Position numbers and translations under genes: made by a program
The notes under the pieces: model-generated
What the model saw: only the letters and a program-made list of their open reading frames with translations
What the model was told of the DNA's origin: nothing
The model's database searches: none
Shown here: positions 20,255 to 27,521 of the stretch, piece by piece
Layout: each line of letters opens with the position of its first letter
Position numbering within the stretch: position 1 is the first letter of the stretch
Origin: a virus
Length of the DNA stretch: 40,496 nucleotides
IMG/VR virus record: IMGVR_UViG_3300021090_000058
Coordinates: 1-40,496 of that record
Strand: one strand, 5' to 3'

Positions 20255-20466
20255 TCCTCGATGTAGAAGAGAGTAAAGAATTGTGTGATTGGCTCATGGA
20301 AAGAGGTCTTGGGCTTGGAGAGACAGCTCACTTCCTATGTGACCTTGGGTGTGGTGATACATTCGCCATAGCACTGATGAAAGTCTTTAAACATCGTCAA
20401 AACTTAATGGAGAAATTACATGCTAAAAAACCTATTCCTGACTGGGGCAACCCTATTACTCCTTAG
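20251..20466 (+). CDS. Hypothetical protein (71 aa)
   Basis: It starts at an ATGA overlap with ERF. The protein is soluble (ELCDWLMERGLGLGETAHFLC ... KVFKHRQNLMEKLHAKKP). Its last 47 nt overlap the lipoprotein gene in another frame. No membrane segment, so it is not an inner-membrane spanin partner. No family is recognised. Confidence 0.6.
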   Translation: MILDVEESKELCDWLMERGLGLGETAHFLCDLGCGDTFAIALMKVFKHRQNLMEKLHAKKPIPDWGNPITP

Positions 20467-20599
20467 TGGTTGTACTTATTCAATCACTATGGTTCACACA
20501 GAAGGTCAAGCTACAGATGTTGTAGACGAAACCGCAACCAACACCCCAAGCACTAGCGTTTCTGTACCCGTAAGTGTAGTACCAAAACCAGGTGTATGA
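20420..20599 (+). CDS. Small lipoprotein (59 aa)
   Basis: The N-terminus MLKNLFLTGATLLLLSGCTY has a lipobox (LLSGC), so the mature protein starts at Cys18 and is lipid-anchored. The rest is Thr/Ser/Val/Pro-rich without charged helices. It would sit in the periplasm, attached to a membrane. Phage lipoproteins of this size include outer spanins and superinfection-exclusion proteins. Overlap with the upstream gene recalls Rz/Rz1, but the upstream product lacks a membrane anchor. Confidence 0.75.
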   Translation: MLKNLFLTGATLLLLSGCTYSITMVHTEGQATDVVDETATNTPSTSVSVPVSVVPKPGV

Positions 20600-20617
20600 A
20601 AAACAAGTGGAGCAACT

Positions 20618-20761
20618 ATGCCCTTAAAGACGGGAAAGTCCAAAGCAGTTATATCCGAGAATATAGCAGCAGAAGTCCGAAGCGGCAAGCCCGTGAAGCA
20701 AGCTGCCGCAATCGCTTACTCCAAAGCGGGGAAAAGCAACCAGAAGCCGAAAAAGAAGTAG
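20618..20761 (+). CDS. Small Lys/Ala-rich phage protein (MPLK...GKS type)
   Basis: The 47-aa product begins [20 protein letters not shown] and continues with [18 protein letters not shown] and a KPKKK tail. This pattern is common in phage genomes as a short conserved protein near structural or recombination genes, with no known function. It is out of frame with a longer open frame (20596-21102) that I consider mostly a shadow. The stop is TAG. Confidence 0.8.
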   Translation: MPLKTGKSKAVISENIAAEVRSGKPVKQAAAIAYSKAGKSNQKPKKK

Positions 20762-20851
20762 AGCTGGTTTATCGTGAACCAACTCATTATAGAGTTAATG
20801 TAGATCCAATCATCTTGAATGATGCGTGGGTAGTAAACTTAAGGAAACAAG
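20762..20851 (+). pseudogene. Possible capsid C-terminus remnant
   Basis: This 90-bp gap translates, in the 20596 frame, to DPIILNDAWVVNLRK. The major capsid C-terminus is GSVILDDSWCVNLRS. In the aligned 11 residues, 8 are identical, and GTAAACTTAAG is identical in DNA. It may be a relic of an older or duplicated capsid gene end, or chance. Nothing else is seen here apart from the ribosome site of the next gene. Confidence 0.3.
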
Positions 20852-20986
20852 ATGAAAGTAGCAGAGAAGAAGATGTTGGTGAAGCACATCAACAAGGACG
20901 ACAAGGAATTCAGAGCTCAGATCAAGGACGATGTGAAGCTGAAGAAAGAAGTGATGAAATCAAAACCCGAGAAGAGGAAAAAATGA
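20852..20986 (+). CDS. Small basic protein (44 aa)
   Basis: The ATG at 20852 follows AAGGAAACAAG. The product (MKVAEKKMLVKHINKDDKEF, then RAQIKDDVKLKKEVMKSK) is a charged helix. Its stop overlaps the next start (ATGA). Lysine-rich small proteins cluster here; they could be virion DNA-condensing or nucleoid proteins, but that is a guess from charge. Confidence 0.5.
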   Translation: MKVAEKKMLVKHINKDDKEFRAQIKDDVKLKKEVMKSKPEKRKK

Positions 20987-21102
20987 AGAAGGAAAAAATA
21001 ACACCTAAAGAGAAGAAACATGAAGCTCGTGAAAGCAAAAGTTACGAGAAGATGGAAGATAAGAAAGAAGCTAAGAAAGAAATGAAGGTTAAAAAGAAAT
21101 AA
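20983..21102 (+). CDS. Small Lys/Glu-rich protein (39 aa)
   Basis: It starts at an ATGA overlap and ends in a TAATG overlap with the next gene. It is almost wholly Lys, Glu, Ala and Ser (SYEKMEDKKEAKKEMKVKKK). No family is recognised. Confidence 0.45.
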   Translation: MKKEKITPKEKKHEARESKSYEKMEDKKEAKKEMKVKKK

Positions 21103-21389
21103 TGGCTAAGAAAATTGTTGTAGCGAAAGGCAAGGAAGAACCAGCTAAAGAAGTTAAGAAGGCCCATGAAAGAGCGGGTGGTTCTAACGTTGGCAAATAC
21201 AAGAACGTTAAAGAGTCAGAAATGGCAGGAACAGCTGGCGGAGCTCCTAAAGGTTCATATCCCATCAATACAGAGAAGCGTGCGAAAGCCGCACTCGCTT
21301 ACGCACATAATGCTCCGAACCCAGCAGGGATCAAAGCTAAAGTTCATGCTAAGTATCCCGATCTTGGCAAAAAGAGTGCAAAGAAATAG
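21102..21389 (+). CDS. Lys-rich protein with DUF6582-like tail (95 aa)
   Basis: The N-terminal half is Lys/Ala/Glu-rich. The C-terminal half (GSYPINTEKRAKAALAYAHN, then IKAKVHAKYPDLGKK) matches the YPI...A..AL.........V..KYP..G pattern of DUF6582-type domains found at the ends of many phage proteins. The function is unknown. It is last in the recombination operon before a promoter-type gap. Confidence 0.65.
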   Translation: MAKKIVVAKGKEEPAKEVKKAHERAGGSNVGKYKNVKESEMAGTAGGAPKGSYPINTEKRAKAALAYAHNAPNPAGIKAKVHAKYPDLGKKSAKK

Positions 21390-21397
21390 TCTTTGAA

Positions 21398-21412
21398 GTA
21401 AAGTTCTTTTGA
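21398..21412. promoter_or_regulatory. Operator-family site GTAAAGTTCTTTTGA
   Basis: A 14-bp near-perfect copy of the 11700-11713 site, with inner inverted AAAG-TT-CTTT. It lies 14 bases upstream of the signal-peptide gene. Confidence 0.5.
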
Positions 21413-21425
21413 AAAAGGAGCTACT

Positions 21426-21665
21426 ATGAAGATACCAGTTTTTCTCATGGCCATTCTATTCTCGTTTGGCCTTTTTGCTGATACAATCCAGATGCGTCCC
21501 CTATGGGAAGAAGACGCTCATTTTCAACAATATCGTTGTCTGATGATGGAAAGTGCAGTCTATCGTCTAGAAGATATCTCAAAAACATTGGAAGGTGAGG
21601 TTAAAAAACAGATTGATGCTGAGTTAAAAGTTCTCAAGATCAATCTAGGATTTCCCTCTAGTTGA
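21426..21665 (+). CDS. Secreted or periplasmic small protein (79 aa)
   Basis: ATG 21426 follows AAGGAG. The N-terminus MKIPVFLMAILFSFGLFADT is a Sec signal peptide with cleavage expected at LFA-D. The mature part is a helical domain with one Cys (FQQYRCLMMESAVYRLEDIS ... VKKQIDAEL). It is convergent with the last fibre gene and overlaps it by 8 nt. A periplasmic role in exclusion or lysis is possible; no enzyme motif is visible. Confidence 0.7.
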   Translation: MKIPVFLMAILFSFGLFADTIQMRPLWEEDAHFQQYRCLMMESAVYRLEDISKTLEGEVKKQIDAELKVLKINLGFPSS

Positions 21666-22953
21666 CTTCGTAGCCTGTACCATTGAAGGTGTACCTTCGG
21701 AAACCATAGTTGGCTCCGATTACATTGGTAGCAGCTCCATCAATTAGCACTGCTCCGCCTGGAGTAGTAACAGTGATGTTGTTAGCTGTAGCATTTCCTA
21801 CGCTGTCTTTAATGACATAGGTTCTGCCAGTAGTGGTAGTATTAGGAAGGTTGATTGTTCTAGCGGCAGCTGTGGTATCAACACGAATATAGTAATCGGT
21901 TGCTACTGCTGTATATGGATAAGCGCCTGGAGTAATCATGTGAACAATTTGACCAGCTTTCTGTTCAAAGTTTCCGTTGCTTTCTAGAACTAATAGTTCA
22001 GTTCCACTTGAAGGAGTAGGAGCAGATGGATTGAATGTCCATTTGAACTTTTGGCTATCAGAGTTGTCTATCCCAAAGGCATAATTCGCTACAGCTTCTA
22101 CAGCTGCTATGAAGAAAGCATCGGCTGCTGATGCAGCAACTACTGAAGCTGCTAATCGCGCATAACTAGCAGAATTTGTGTCTGTATTTCTGCTCGCTAA
22201 ATCTTGAAAAGTTGTGCTTGCGTTGTTCTGAAATATATAGCTTCCTAGGAAAGGAGTTTTAAGTCTGATCCCTAGTTCATCAGCTGCTATATTGTAAGTT
22301 TCTACGCCATTCGTACTTGCTGGATTTTGACCGTGTGCTTTCAATACTCCAGTAGATAACGGAGTTACATTAGCTCCAGTATCTGGATTGATAGCTGTAA
22401 TAGCTGGATTTACTGTACTTCCCTTAAGAGAAACCATTCCGCTTGTAGCATCAAAATCAAATTGATTTGTGTTGAAGCTTGATAACCCTACAGCATTAGA
22501 ATTTACTGGAGTAGGAGTGACTAGGGATGAAAGTTGCACTTCCACATTGTACGCATTCAAAGCACGTGTACGGGTTTCTATAGGAACTGAATGGGCTGCT
22601 ACAAGAGCTGCATTTACAGTGACTAAGCCAGTTGCATCTGGTGTAACGGGATTAACTCCAGGGGCTGTAGCTGCTTGAACTTGAAAGGAATCTACAGCAA
22701 TTTCACCTGATGATCCAATATGTACCCAATAAGCCACATTGGAAACAATTTTAGAGAGCATCCATAGCTCACCTTCAAATCCTGTGGTAGGATCTTTGCC
22801 TACTTGCCAAACTGTTCCGACTGAATATAAAGTTCCTGTTTCTGGCTGTCGGTAATCCGATCCAATTGGCTGACGATTTCTAGTTACAAAAAAGGTGATG
22901 AACTTATTTGTACCTAGATATTTACTTGGATTCTTTGGATTAAAGTTTGTCAT
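21658..22953 (-). CDS. Tail fibre-like protein 1 (431 aa)
   Basis: The N-terminus (about 1-75; LGTNKFITFFVTRN ... GTVWQVGKDPTTGFEGELW) is a small globular domain. It is followed by a beta-rich module with ATAPGVNPVTPDATG and FDFDATSGMVSL that recurs in the 23256-25151 protein. The C-terminal 100 residues (TPGAYPYTAVATDYYIRVDT ... GNATANNITVTTPGG) form a second beta-structured domain of a kind common at the ends of fibres. It is the last gene of the late operon. Host adsorption is likely. Confidence 0.75.
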   Translation of the reverse strand: MTNFNPKNPSKYLGTNKFITFFVTRNRQPIGSDYRQPETGTLYSVGTVWQVGKDPTTGFEGELWMLSKIVSNVAYWVHIGSSGEIAVDSFQVQAATAPGVNPVTPDATGLVTVNAALVAAHSVPIETRTRALNAYNVEVQLSSLVTPTPVNSNAVGLSSFNTNQFDFDATSGMVSLKGSTVNPAITAINPDTGANVTPLSTGVLKAHGQNPASTNGVETYNIAADELGIRLKTPFLGSYIFQNNASTTFQDLASRNTDTNSASYARLAASVVAASAADAFFIAAVEAVANYAFGIDNSDSQKFKWTFNPSAPTPSSGTELLVLESNGNFEQKAGQIVHMITPGAYPYTAVATDYYIRVDTTAAARTINLPNTTTTGRTYVIKDSVGNATANNITVTTPGGAVLIDGAATNVIGANYGFRRYTFNGTGYEVN

Positions 22954-22954
22954 C

Positions 22955-23245
22955 TTATTTTCCTGTAGTTTCTCGTTTACTTCGATTTTTATAATCTGGC
23001 TGAGAGAAAATTAATTCGGCTAATTCATCTGCATTCGTTGGGATAGAGCTCATTACTTGGGCTAATTTAGGTTCCCATTCCTTTTTAAGACGATCAAAAC
23101 ACTGTTCGTACTTATGCATGATGATATACTTAATCCTACGCTTCATATCTTCATCGAATATTTCTTCTTGTATATCATTCTTAATCACTTTTTTCTGAGT
23201 TTCAGAAATGGTAAAAAGCTCTTGATCATCTATGCTAATTTTCAT
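22955..23245 (-). CDS. Hypothetical protein between fibres (96 aa)
   Basis: The product is helical and charged (FTISETQKKVIKNDIQEEIF ... QCFDRLKKEWEPKLAQVM) and ends near PDYKNRSKRE. Similar small proteins in phage tail regions accompany phage tail-fibre measurement or assembly, but I do not recognise this one firmly. ATG 23245 has GGAGAGATAA upstream. Confidence 0.65.
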   Translation of the reverse strand: MKISIDDQELFTISETQKKVIKNDIQEEIFDEDMKRRIKYIIMHKYEQCFDRLKKEWEPKLAQVMSSIPTNADELAELIFSQPDYKNRSKRETTGK

Positions 23246-23255
23246 TTATCTCTCC

Positions 23256-25151
23256 TTAACATGTTAAATATCCACTTACTGTTGTTTCTCTAGCAAATGT
23301 GCCTGATACTCCAGCTGTGTTTCCTACTCCACCATAGATAGCTATTGTAAAAGTCGCAGTATCTGCGGCATCCATATCTGCAAGTACATTGCAACAGAAA
23401 GAATAAAAATCAGCAAAAGTTGATATGGTTTTTCCCACTGCACAATTTGCAAATGTGCCGATAAATACTCCATTGGAAGTTACAATGGCAATATCCCCAG
23501 TAGTCATCGCAGCTGTTATAGAAAACATTAGAATTACGTTATTCAGCTGATATTTCCCTGTAACTGGAGCAGTAAATACCCCTGTTGCTGGGTCAAAGTT
23601 GGATCCTTGGTCGAAAACTTCTGTTAAATCTGAAGTAGTTCCTAGAGTGTAGGTAGCTCCGTTTCCTGTGGCATTCGTTTGGTTTCCACTTTGAAAAGCC
23701 AAAAACGCTGGCTGTGAAGTATTTTTCATTCGTCCAGAACTATCGATTGTAGCTGATGGGTTGTCGAATAAAGCGGTTCCACCAGTTCCATTCCATGTAG
23801 ATATTGCTCTATCTGTTGAAGATCCTGGCCCTGTTACTCCTCCTGCTGGAGTGGCCCAAGTACCGTCACCTCTCCAAAAGGTTGTGTTGGAGGCCGAGGT
23901 GCCGCTGTTGAGATTTCCGACTGGCAGGTTTCCTGTGACGCCGTTAGCCAAGTTGACTTGGGCCCAAGCAGGATTGTTTGTAGTACCAGTATTGGAAAGA
24001 TAACGAGTAGCATTTGTATCTTTAGCCAAGAGCGAGTAAGTGTTAGCTGCTGAGCCATAAAGCAAGTCTCCTTGAGATGCTGAAGTTAATCCTGTACCTC
24101 CATAGATGACTCCTATGACCGTTCCGTTCCATACCCCTGTGGTTATAGTCCCTAAGGTAGTGATCGAAGCCTGGCCCACGTAAGAGGCCGAGATATCGAT
24201 TACAGGAGTAGTACCTCCTGTTGAGGTGATTCTATTAACCGTACCAGAAACGCTGGTGACTGTTCCGCCTGATGGAGCTACCCATGCAGGGATGCCTGCA
24301 ACTAGTTGAAGAACAAACCCGTTAGTGGTAGCCGCCAGCTTTGAAAGAGTGTTGGCTGCTGAAGCATACAAGATGTCCCCAGTAGCATATGTTGTTTGAC
24401 CTGTACCGCCAAATGTTGGCCCTACGGCTGTACCTTGCCATACGCCTGTAGTAATCGTTCCTAGGGTCGTTATCGAGCTTTGACCAACGTATGAAGCAGA
24501 GATGTCTATGACTGGGTTTTGTCCACCAGTAGAAGTAATTCTATTAGCTGTCCCAGTGACTGATAAGACGCCTAAAGCTGTAGAGTTTAGGGTTACAAAT
24601 CCATTTGCACCTACGCCGAATCCTGCGGAATCGAAGTGAGAGACACCGTTAGCTCCTACGGTGGATACCGCTTGAGCTGAGCTTCTTTGAATCTGTATAG
24701 TGTAGGTATTCGCAGATAGAGAATTTGTTCGAATTACATTAGCTGTTGTTCCTGCTGCGACCTGTCCCCCTGTGACTGTGATGACGCTAGCTAAAGGTGT
24801 GACGGGATTTGTGCCAGGAGCGGTAAAAGCATCAACCTGCATATTCGTGTCACCAGCTGTTGCATCTAGAGAAACGAATCCATTAGCATCTACATCAAAG
24901 TCTGCTGATTGGAAGGAAGCAATACCTGCCAAGAGAGGGTTAGATACAGGAGAGGCTTGAGCATATTGAACTTGAAAGGTGATTGTATTGCCAGAACCGA
25001 TAGACCTAAAAGGATTGGTTCCAGCTGCTACTACTTCGCCTAGAAGTTCTAGAGTGTTAGCGATAGGGATCGCATTGCCTACGTTAGCGATGAAGTCTGT
25101 TGGAATCTCGGGATGGGTTCCGATGATATCGATTATGCCTTCTTGACTCAT
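23256..25151 (-). CDS. Modular tail fibre protein 2 (631 aa)
   Basis: The N-terminal 195 residues hold two modules ending in [12 protein letters not shown] and [12 protein letters not shown]. Residues about 197-400 are two tandem repeats of about 100 aa, each with [18 protein letters not shown], then [11 protein letters not shown] and GGTG....[29 protein letters not shown] stretch follows, typical of phage fibres, and the last 150 residues form a TNF/C1q-like beta domain ([13 protein letters not shown]). It should be a trimeric host-binding fibre. The ATG overlaps the stop of the upstream gene. Confidence 0.85.
   Translation of the reverse strand: MSQEGIIDIIGTHPEIPTDFIANVGNAIPIANTLELLGEVVAAGTNPFRSIGSGNTITFQVQYAQASPVSNPLLAGIASFQSADFDVDANGFVSLDATAGDTNMQVDAFTAPGTNPVTPLASVITVTGGQVAAGTTANVIRTNSLSANTYTIQIQRSSAQAVSTVGANGVSHFDSAGFGVGANGFVTLNSTALGVLSVTGTANRITSTGGQNPVIDISASYVGQSSITTLGTITTGVWQGTAVGPTFGGTGQTTYATGDILYASAANTLSKLAATTNGFVLQLVAGIPAWVAPSGGTVTSVSGTVNRITSTGGTTPVIDISASYVGQASITTLGTITTGVWNGTVIGVIYGGTGLTSASQGDLLYGSAANTYSLLAKDTNATRYLSNTGTTNNPAWAQVNLANGVTGNLPVGNLNSGTSASNTTFWRGDGTWATPAGGVTGPGSSTDRAISTWNGTGGTALFDNPSATIDSSGRMKNTSQPAFLAFQSGNQTNATGNGATYTLGTTSDLTEVFDQGSNFDPATGVFTAPVTGKYQLNNVILMFSITAAMTTGDIAIVTSNGVFIGTFANCAVGKTISTFADFYSFCCNVLADMDAADTATFTIAIYGGVGNTAGVSGTFARETTVSGYLTC
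24126..24560 (-). repeat. Tandem repeat units in fibre 2
   Basis: The stretch 24126-24252 and the stretch 24436-24560 encode the same block ([11 protein letters not shown] reading back to NRITSTGG) with many silent differences. The units are about 310 bp apart. They are protein-level repeats, not CRISPR. Confidence 0.75.
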
Positions 25152-25819
25152 TTCATCCCTTCCTTCAATCTTTCGATCAATGTGTAAATGTTTTCAAACT
25201 TCTTCTGATCGTATGCGACTGACCTCTTGAGAATAGCGATCTCCCTTACTAAGCCATCAAAATCGACCTTTAACACCTTGAATCTTTCATCCAGCTTTAC
25301 ATCGACTGGATCGACCTCTGGGATCACAGGTGTCAAGTCTTTCTTGACAACTTCAATATCTTGTTTGAATTGAGCCTTGATAGTCGCTAATGCATAGTTG
25401 AAGTAGTCACCCCTTTCTGCGACCTTCTTTTCAAGATCATCTAGGTGTTTTACTTCCTTTACATAAGCATTATAGAACTCTTGCTTGGTCAAGTTCTTCA
25501 GGACGATCTCTTCTTTCAGATCTGTAAATGAGTCCAAGACTTCAAACAATTTACTTTCTACATCGCCTAGCCTTTGATCCATTTCTTTCATGGATTCAAG
25601 GACAGATTCTCTAAGATTTTCAAACTCGATCAGAAGAGCTTTACGATCGCTATGAGAACTGCTATGGGCCTTTTCATTTTTGATCGTAAGCGCGGCAAGA
25701 CCTTGCGCTAAGCTTTGGATTGACTGGTTTGTTTCATACTTGAAGTCCCTATCATTCTTTAGCTCTTGTGCAGCTCTTAAATCAGCGTCCGATATTCCTC
25801 TAGGCGTAGACGTCTTCAA
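25148..25819 (-). CDS. Coiled-coil tail protein (223 aa, TTG start)
   Basis: The frame lacks an upstream ATG. TTG 25819 with GGAG nine bases before it is the best start, and it overlaps the end of the previous gene, which stops with TAG. The protein is almost all heptad helices ([57 protein letters not shown]). It is probably a trimeric stalk or chaperone-like component for the flanking fibres. Confidence 0.7.
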   Translation of the reverse strand: MKTSTPRGISDADLRAAQELKNDRDFKYETNQSIQSLAQGLAALTIKNEKAHSSSHSDRKALLIEFENLRESVLESMKEMDQRLGDVESKLFEVLDSFTDLKEEIVLKNLTKQEFYNAYVKEVKHLDDLEKKVAERGDYFNYALATIKAQFKQDIEVVKKDLTPVIPEVDPVDVKLDERFKVLKVDFDGLVREIAILKRSVAYDQKKFENIYTLIERLKEGMK

Positions 25820-26138
25820 TGTACACAGCTCCGCTAGTAGGTGCAGTTACTTGCTTAACGTAGAACTGTGTGCCTTTAGCGATGACGAAGTTGTCGTCTT
25901 TACCAGGAACCAAGTTCGCAGTCAGGTCGTACAATTTGAATGCTCCTGCTGGCAAGAAGATCTGACCATCCACATTCGTATTGTCCGTACTTAGAATCAG
26001 GTCTCCCTGTGTCTTGTTGGTGAAACATATGATGCGCGCCTCTTGAGTAAAGGGAGTTCCTACAGGTGCATAAACAGCTGAGATCCCCCCGAACGCTAAA
26101 GAGCGCAACGTGTCAAAGTAAACTTTTTTTGCTGACAT
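25800..26138 (-). CDS. Small beta-rich structural protein (112 aa)
   Basis: It starts at ATG 26138 behind AGGAGG. The sequence (ISAVYAPVGTPFTQEARIIC ..., DLILSTDNTNVDGQIFLPAG, VIAKGTQFYVKQ) reads as a jelly-roll or Ig-like domain. Similar small proteins precede fibre genes in many phages. The stop is TAG. Its exact role is not known; a fibre-base or decoration protein is likely. Confidence 0.65.
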   Translation of the reverse strand: MSAKKVYFDTLRSLAFGGISAVYAPVGTPFTQEARIICFTNKTQGDLILSTDNTNVDGQIFLPAGAFKLYDLTANLVPGKDDNFVIAKGTQFYVKQVTAPTSGAVYIEDVYA

Positions 26139-26149
26139 ATTGCCTCCTA

Positions 26150-27226
26150 TTAGTTAATGATCATCCAGCCGATGCTTGAAGTATCTGTTCCATCAGATGA
26201 TGTGATTGTGAACGAGGTAGCGTTTGTTCTTGCTGTAACAGCAATTGGCATTGGAGTCGCAACAGTCCCTAAAGCTTGAGTTGTCAATATGATTATTGAG
26301 TTTGTCAAAGCAGCAGTGGTGCTAACAACGGCAGCTCCAGCAACTAGAGTGACTTTTCCAAAGGAGTTTGCACCCGCTGTTGTTGTAGAAGCTACGCTTG
26401 TGCTGATGATCTTGTTTCCAGCTGTTCCTAGAACCACGTTACCGTTCGTTGCAGTGATTGCACCGAGTGTAGCTGTGAGTGTAGTAGAGGCTGTCAAAGA
26501 TCCAGTAACCGCAGTGTTGCCTGTGGCGTTACCAATGTTTACGGCTCCTGTTCCGCCTGTACCGATTGTGGTTACGGCAGCTCCAGAGGCGTTGATCAGA
26601 GTAGTACCTACTTGAGTCAATCCTGCAAGAGTCGAGAGTCCTGTTACTCCAAGAGTTGTACCGATTGTTGCGGAAGTAGTGACCGCAAGAGACGAACCAG
26701 CTGTCAAAGTTGTTGTTGAAGCAATCGTTCCAGGAGCAATGAATGTCGCTGGGACAGAGAATGTCAGGCTATTCAATCCACCAGTTGTGGTGATTTGGTT
26801 AGCTGTACCAGCCATTGTGCAACTTCCTGTAGCCGAAGGAACTACTGGGTTTGTACCGGCATCGGGTACGAATGAATCAAAGGCAACTCCACCACCTGTT
26901 AGGGCTATGGTCAATGTGCTACCAGATCCTGTGACCGTTACACCAGCTCCACCTAGAATATTAATGTTTCCAGCTGTGGGGGTAAGAGCTCCGCCTGTAT
27001 CTCCGGTAAGAGTGACGATGGCTCCGGTAGTTCCAGATCCCAAAGAGATCCAAACTCCACCAGCTCCAGAATACATAAAGGCTGCTGGGGCTGCTTTATT
27101 AAGCCATAAAGTTCCCTTTACATACGCCGTATCGGACGTTAAAGGATTTCTTGAGGCCGTTTGTAAATCAGGTGGAAGGAGCGCCCTTACACCTAGGTAT
27201 TGACGTGATGCTCTAGCTAAGGACAT
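26150..27226 (-). CDS. Fibre-like protein 3, Thr/Ala/Gly-rich (358 aa)
   Basis: The N-terminal 100 residues (RQYLGVRALLPPDLQTASRN ... TLWLNKAAPAAFMYSGAGGVW) resemble the attachment domain found at the start of similar phage fibres. The remainder is a repetitive, low-complexity beta region (TTLTAGSSLAVTTSATIGTT ...) with a AGTNPVVPSATG module shared with the other two fibre proteins. The last 60 residues (TTQALGTVATPMPIAVTART) form a compact tip domain. ATG 27226 has AGGAGTGTGAG upstream. Confidence 0.75.
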   Translation of the reverse strand: MSLARASRQYLGVRALLPPDLQTASRNPLTSDTAYVKGTLWLNKAAPAAFMYSGAGGVWISLGSGTTGAIVTLTGDTGGALTPTAGNINILGGAGVTVTGSGSTLTIALTGGGVAFDSFVPDAGTNPVVPSATGSCTMAGTANQITTTGGLNSLTFSVPATFIAPGTIASTTTLTAGSSLAVTTSATIGTTLGVTGLSTLAGLTQVGTTLINASGAAVTTIGTGGTGAVNIGNATGNTAVTGSLTASTTLTATLGAITATNGNVVLGTAGNKIISTSVASTTTAGANSFGKVTLVAGAAVVSTTAALTNSIIILTTQALGTVATPMPIAVTARTNATSFTITSSDGTDTSSIGWMIIN

Positions 27227-27241
27227 AACTCACACTCCTGT

Positions 27242-27263
27242 GTTTAAAGTTTTTTCTTTACAC
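27242..27263. promoter_or_regulatory. Operator-family palindrome upstream of fibre 3
   Basis: GTTTAAAG (27242-27249) and CTTTACAC (27256-27263) are inverted half-sites (7 of 8 matches) six T apart. The site lies 15 bases upstream of the fibre-3 ATG. It is one of the two clearest palindromes of the family. Confidence 0.55.
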
Positions 27264-27304
27264 TAGCACGGAGCATGTCAAAAGTATATACAAATTCTTT
27301 GAAA

Positions 27305-27334
27305 TTGACTTTCCCCTCGGAAGGATGATATAGT
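27305..27334 (+). promoter_or_regulatory. Moron promoter TTGACT-18-TATAGT
   Basis: TTGACT (27305-27310), an 18-nt spacer and TATAGT (27329-27334) with extended TGA on the plus strand. It matches the promoters at 2385 and 11740. It reads against the late operon and into a small membrane gene. Confidence 0.7.
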
Positions 27335-27374
27335 GGGATACTAAAAATACATATATAGATATAAGAAGGAGCAA

Positions 27375-27521
27375 ATGCTAACACTACTTTTTTGGATAAT
27401 AGGACTGGCTATTGCATGGACATTGGTATGTCTTGCATTTCATACGATGATGTTTTTTATAACACCACTTTTTAGATTTGTATGGTGGGTGTGCAGATTT
27501 AAGGTTGAAGAAGAATCCTAA
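27375..27521 (+). CDS. Moron-type small membrane protein (48 aa)
   Basis: ATG 27375 follows AGAAGGAGCAA. The peptide has two hydrophobic segments (MLTLLFWIIGLAIAWTLVCL and MMFFITPLFRFVWWVC) and an acidic tail. It is a lone plus-strand gene between two minus-strand late genes, with its own promoter, which is the definition of a moron. Such genes are usually expressed from the prophage and alter the host envelope, for example in superinfection exclusion. No homolog is known to me. Confidence 0.65.
   Translation: MLTLLFWIIGLAIAWTLVCLAFHTMMFFITPLFRFVWWVCRFKVEEES

Noticed and set aside
20251-20599. Rz/Rz1-type spanin pair
   Set aside because: The lipoprotein is plausible, but the overlapping upstream protein has no membrane anchor.
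20596-20982. Single 168-aa gene spanning 20596-21102
   Set aside because: Its first three quarters overlap the recognisable 47-aa MPLK-type gene and the 44-aa gene in other frames; only the 3' part (20983-21102) has its own start context.
23256-25151. Repeats in the fibre gene as a CRISPR array
   Set aside because: The repeats are about 310 bp apart, diverged at silent positions and in frame; they are protein modules.
26289-27203. Long plus-strand frames opposite fibre 3
   Set aside because: They are Ala/Val/Pro-rich antisense shadows of a repetitive Thr/Ala-coding gene, with no ribosome site.
21658-27226. Diversity-generating retroelement acting on the fibres
   Set aside because: No reverse transcriptase gene or template repeat was seen.
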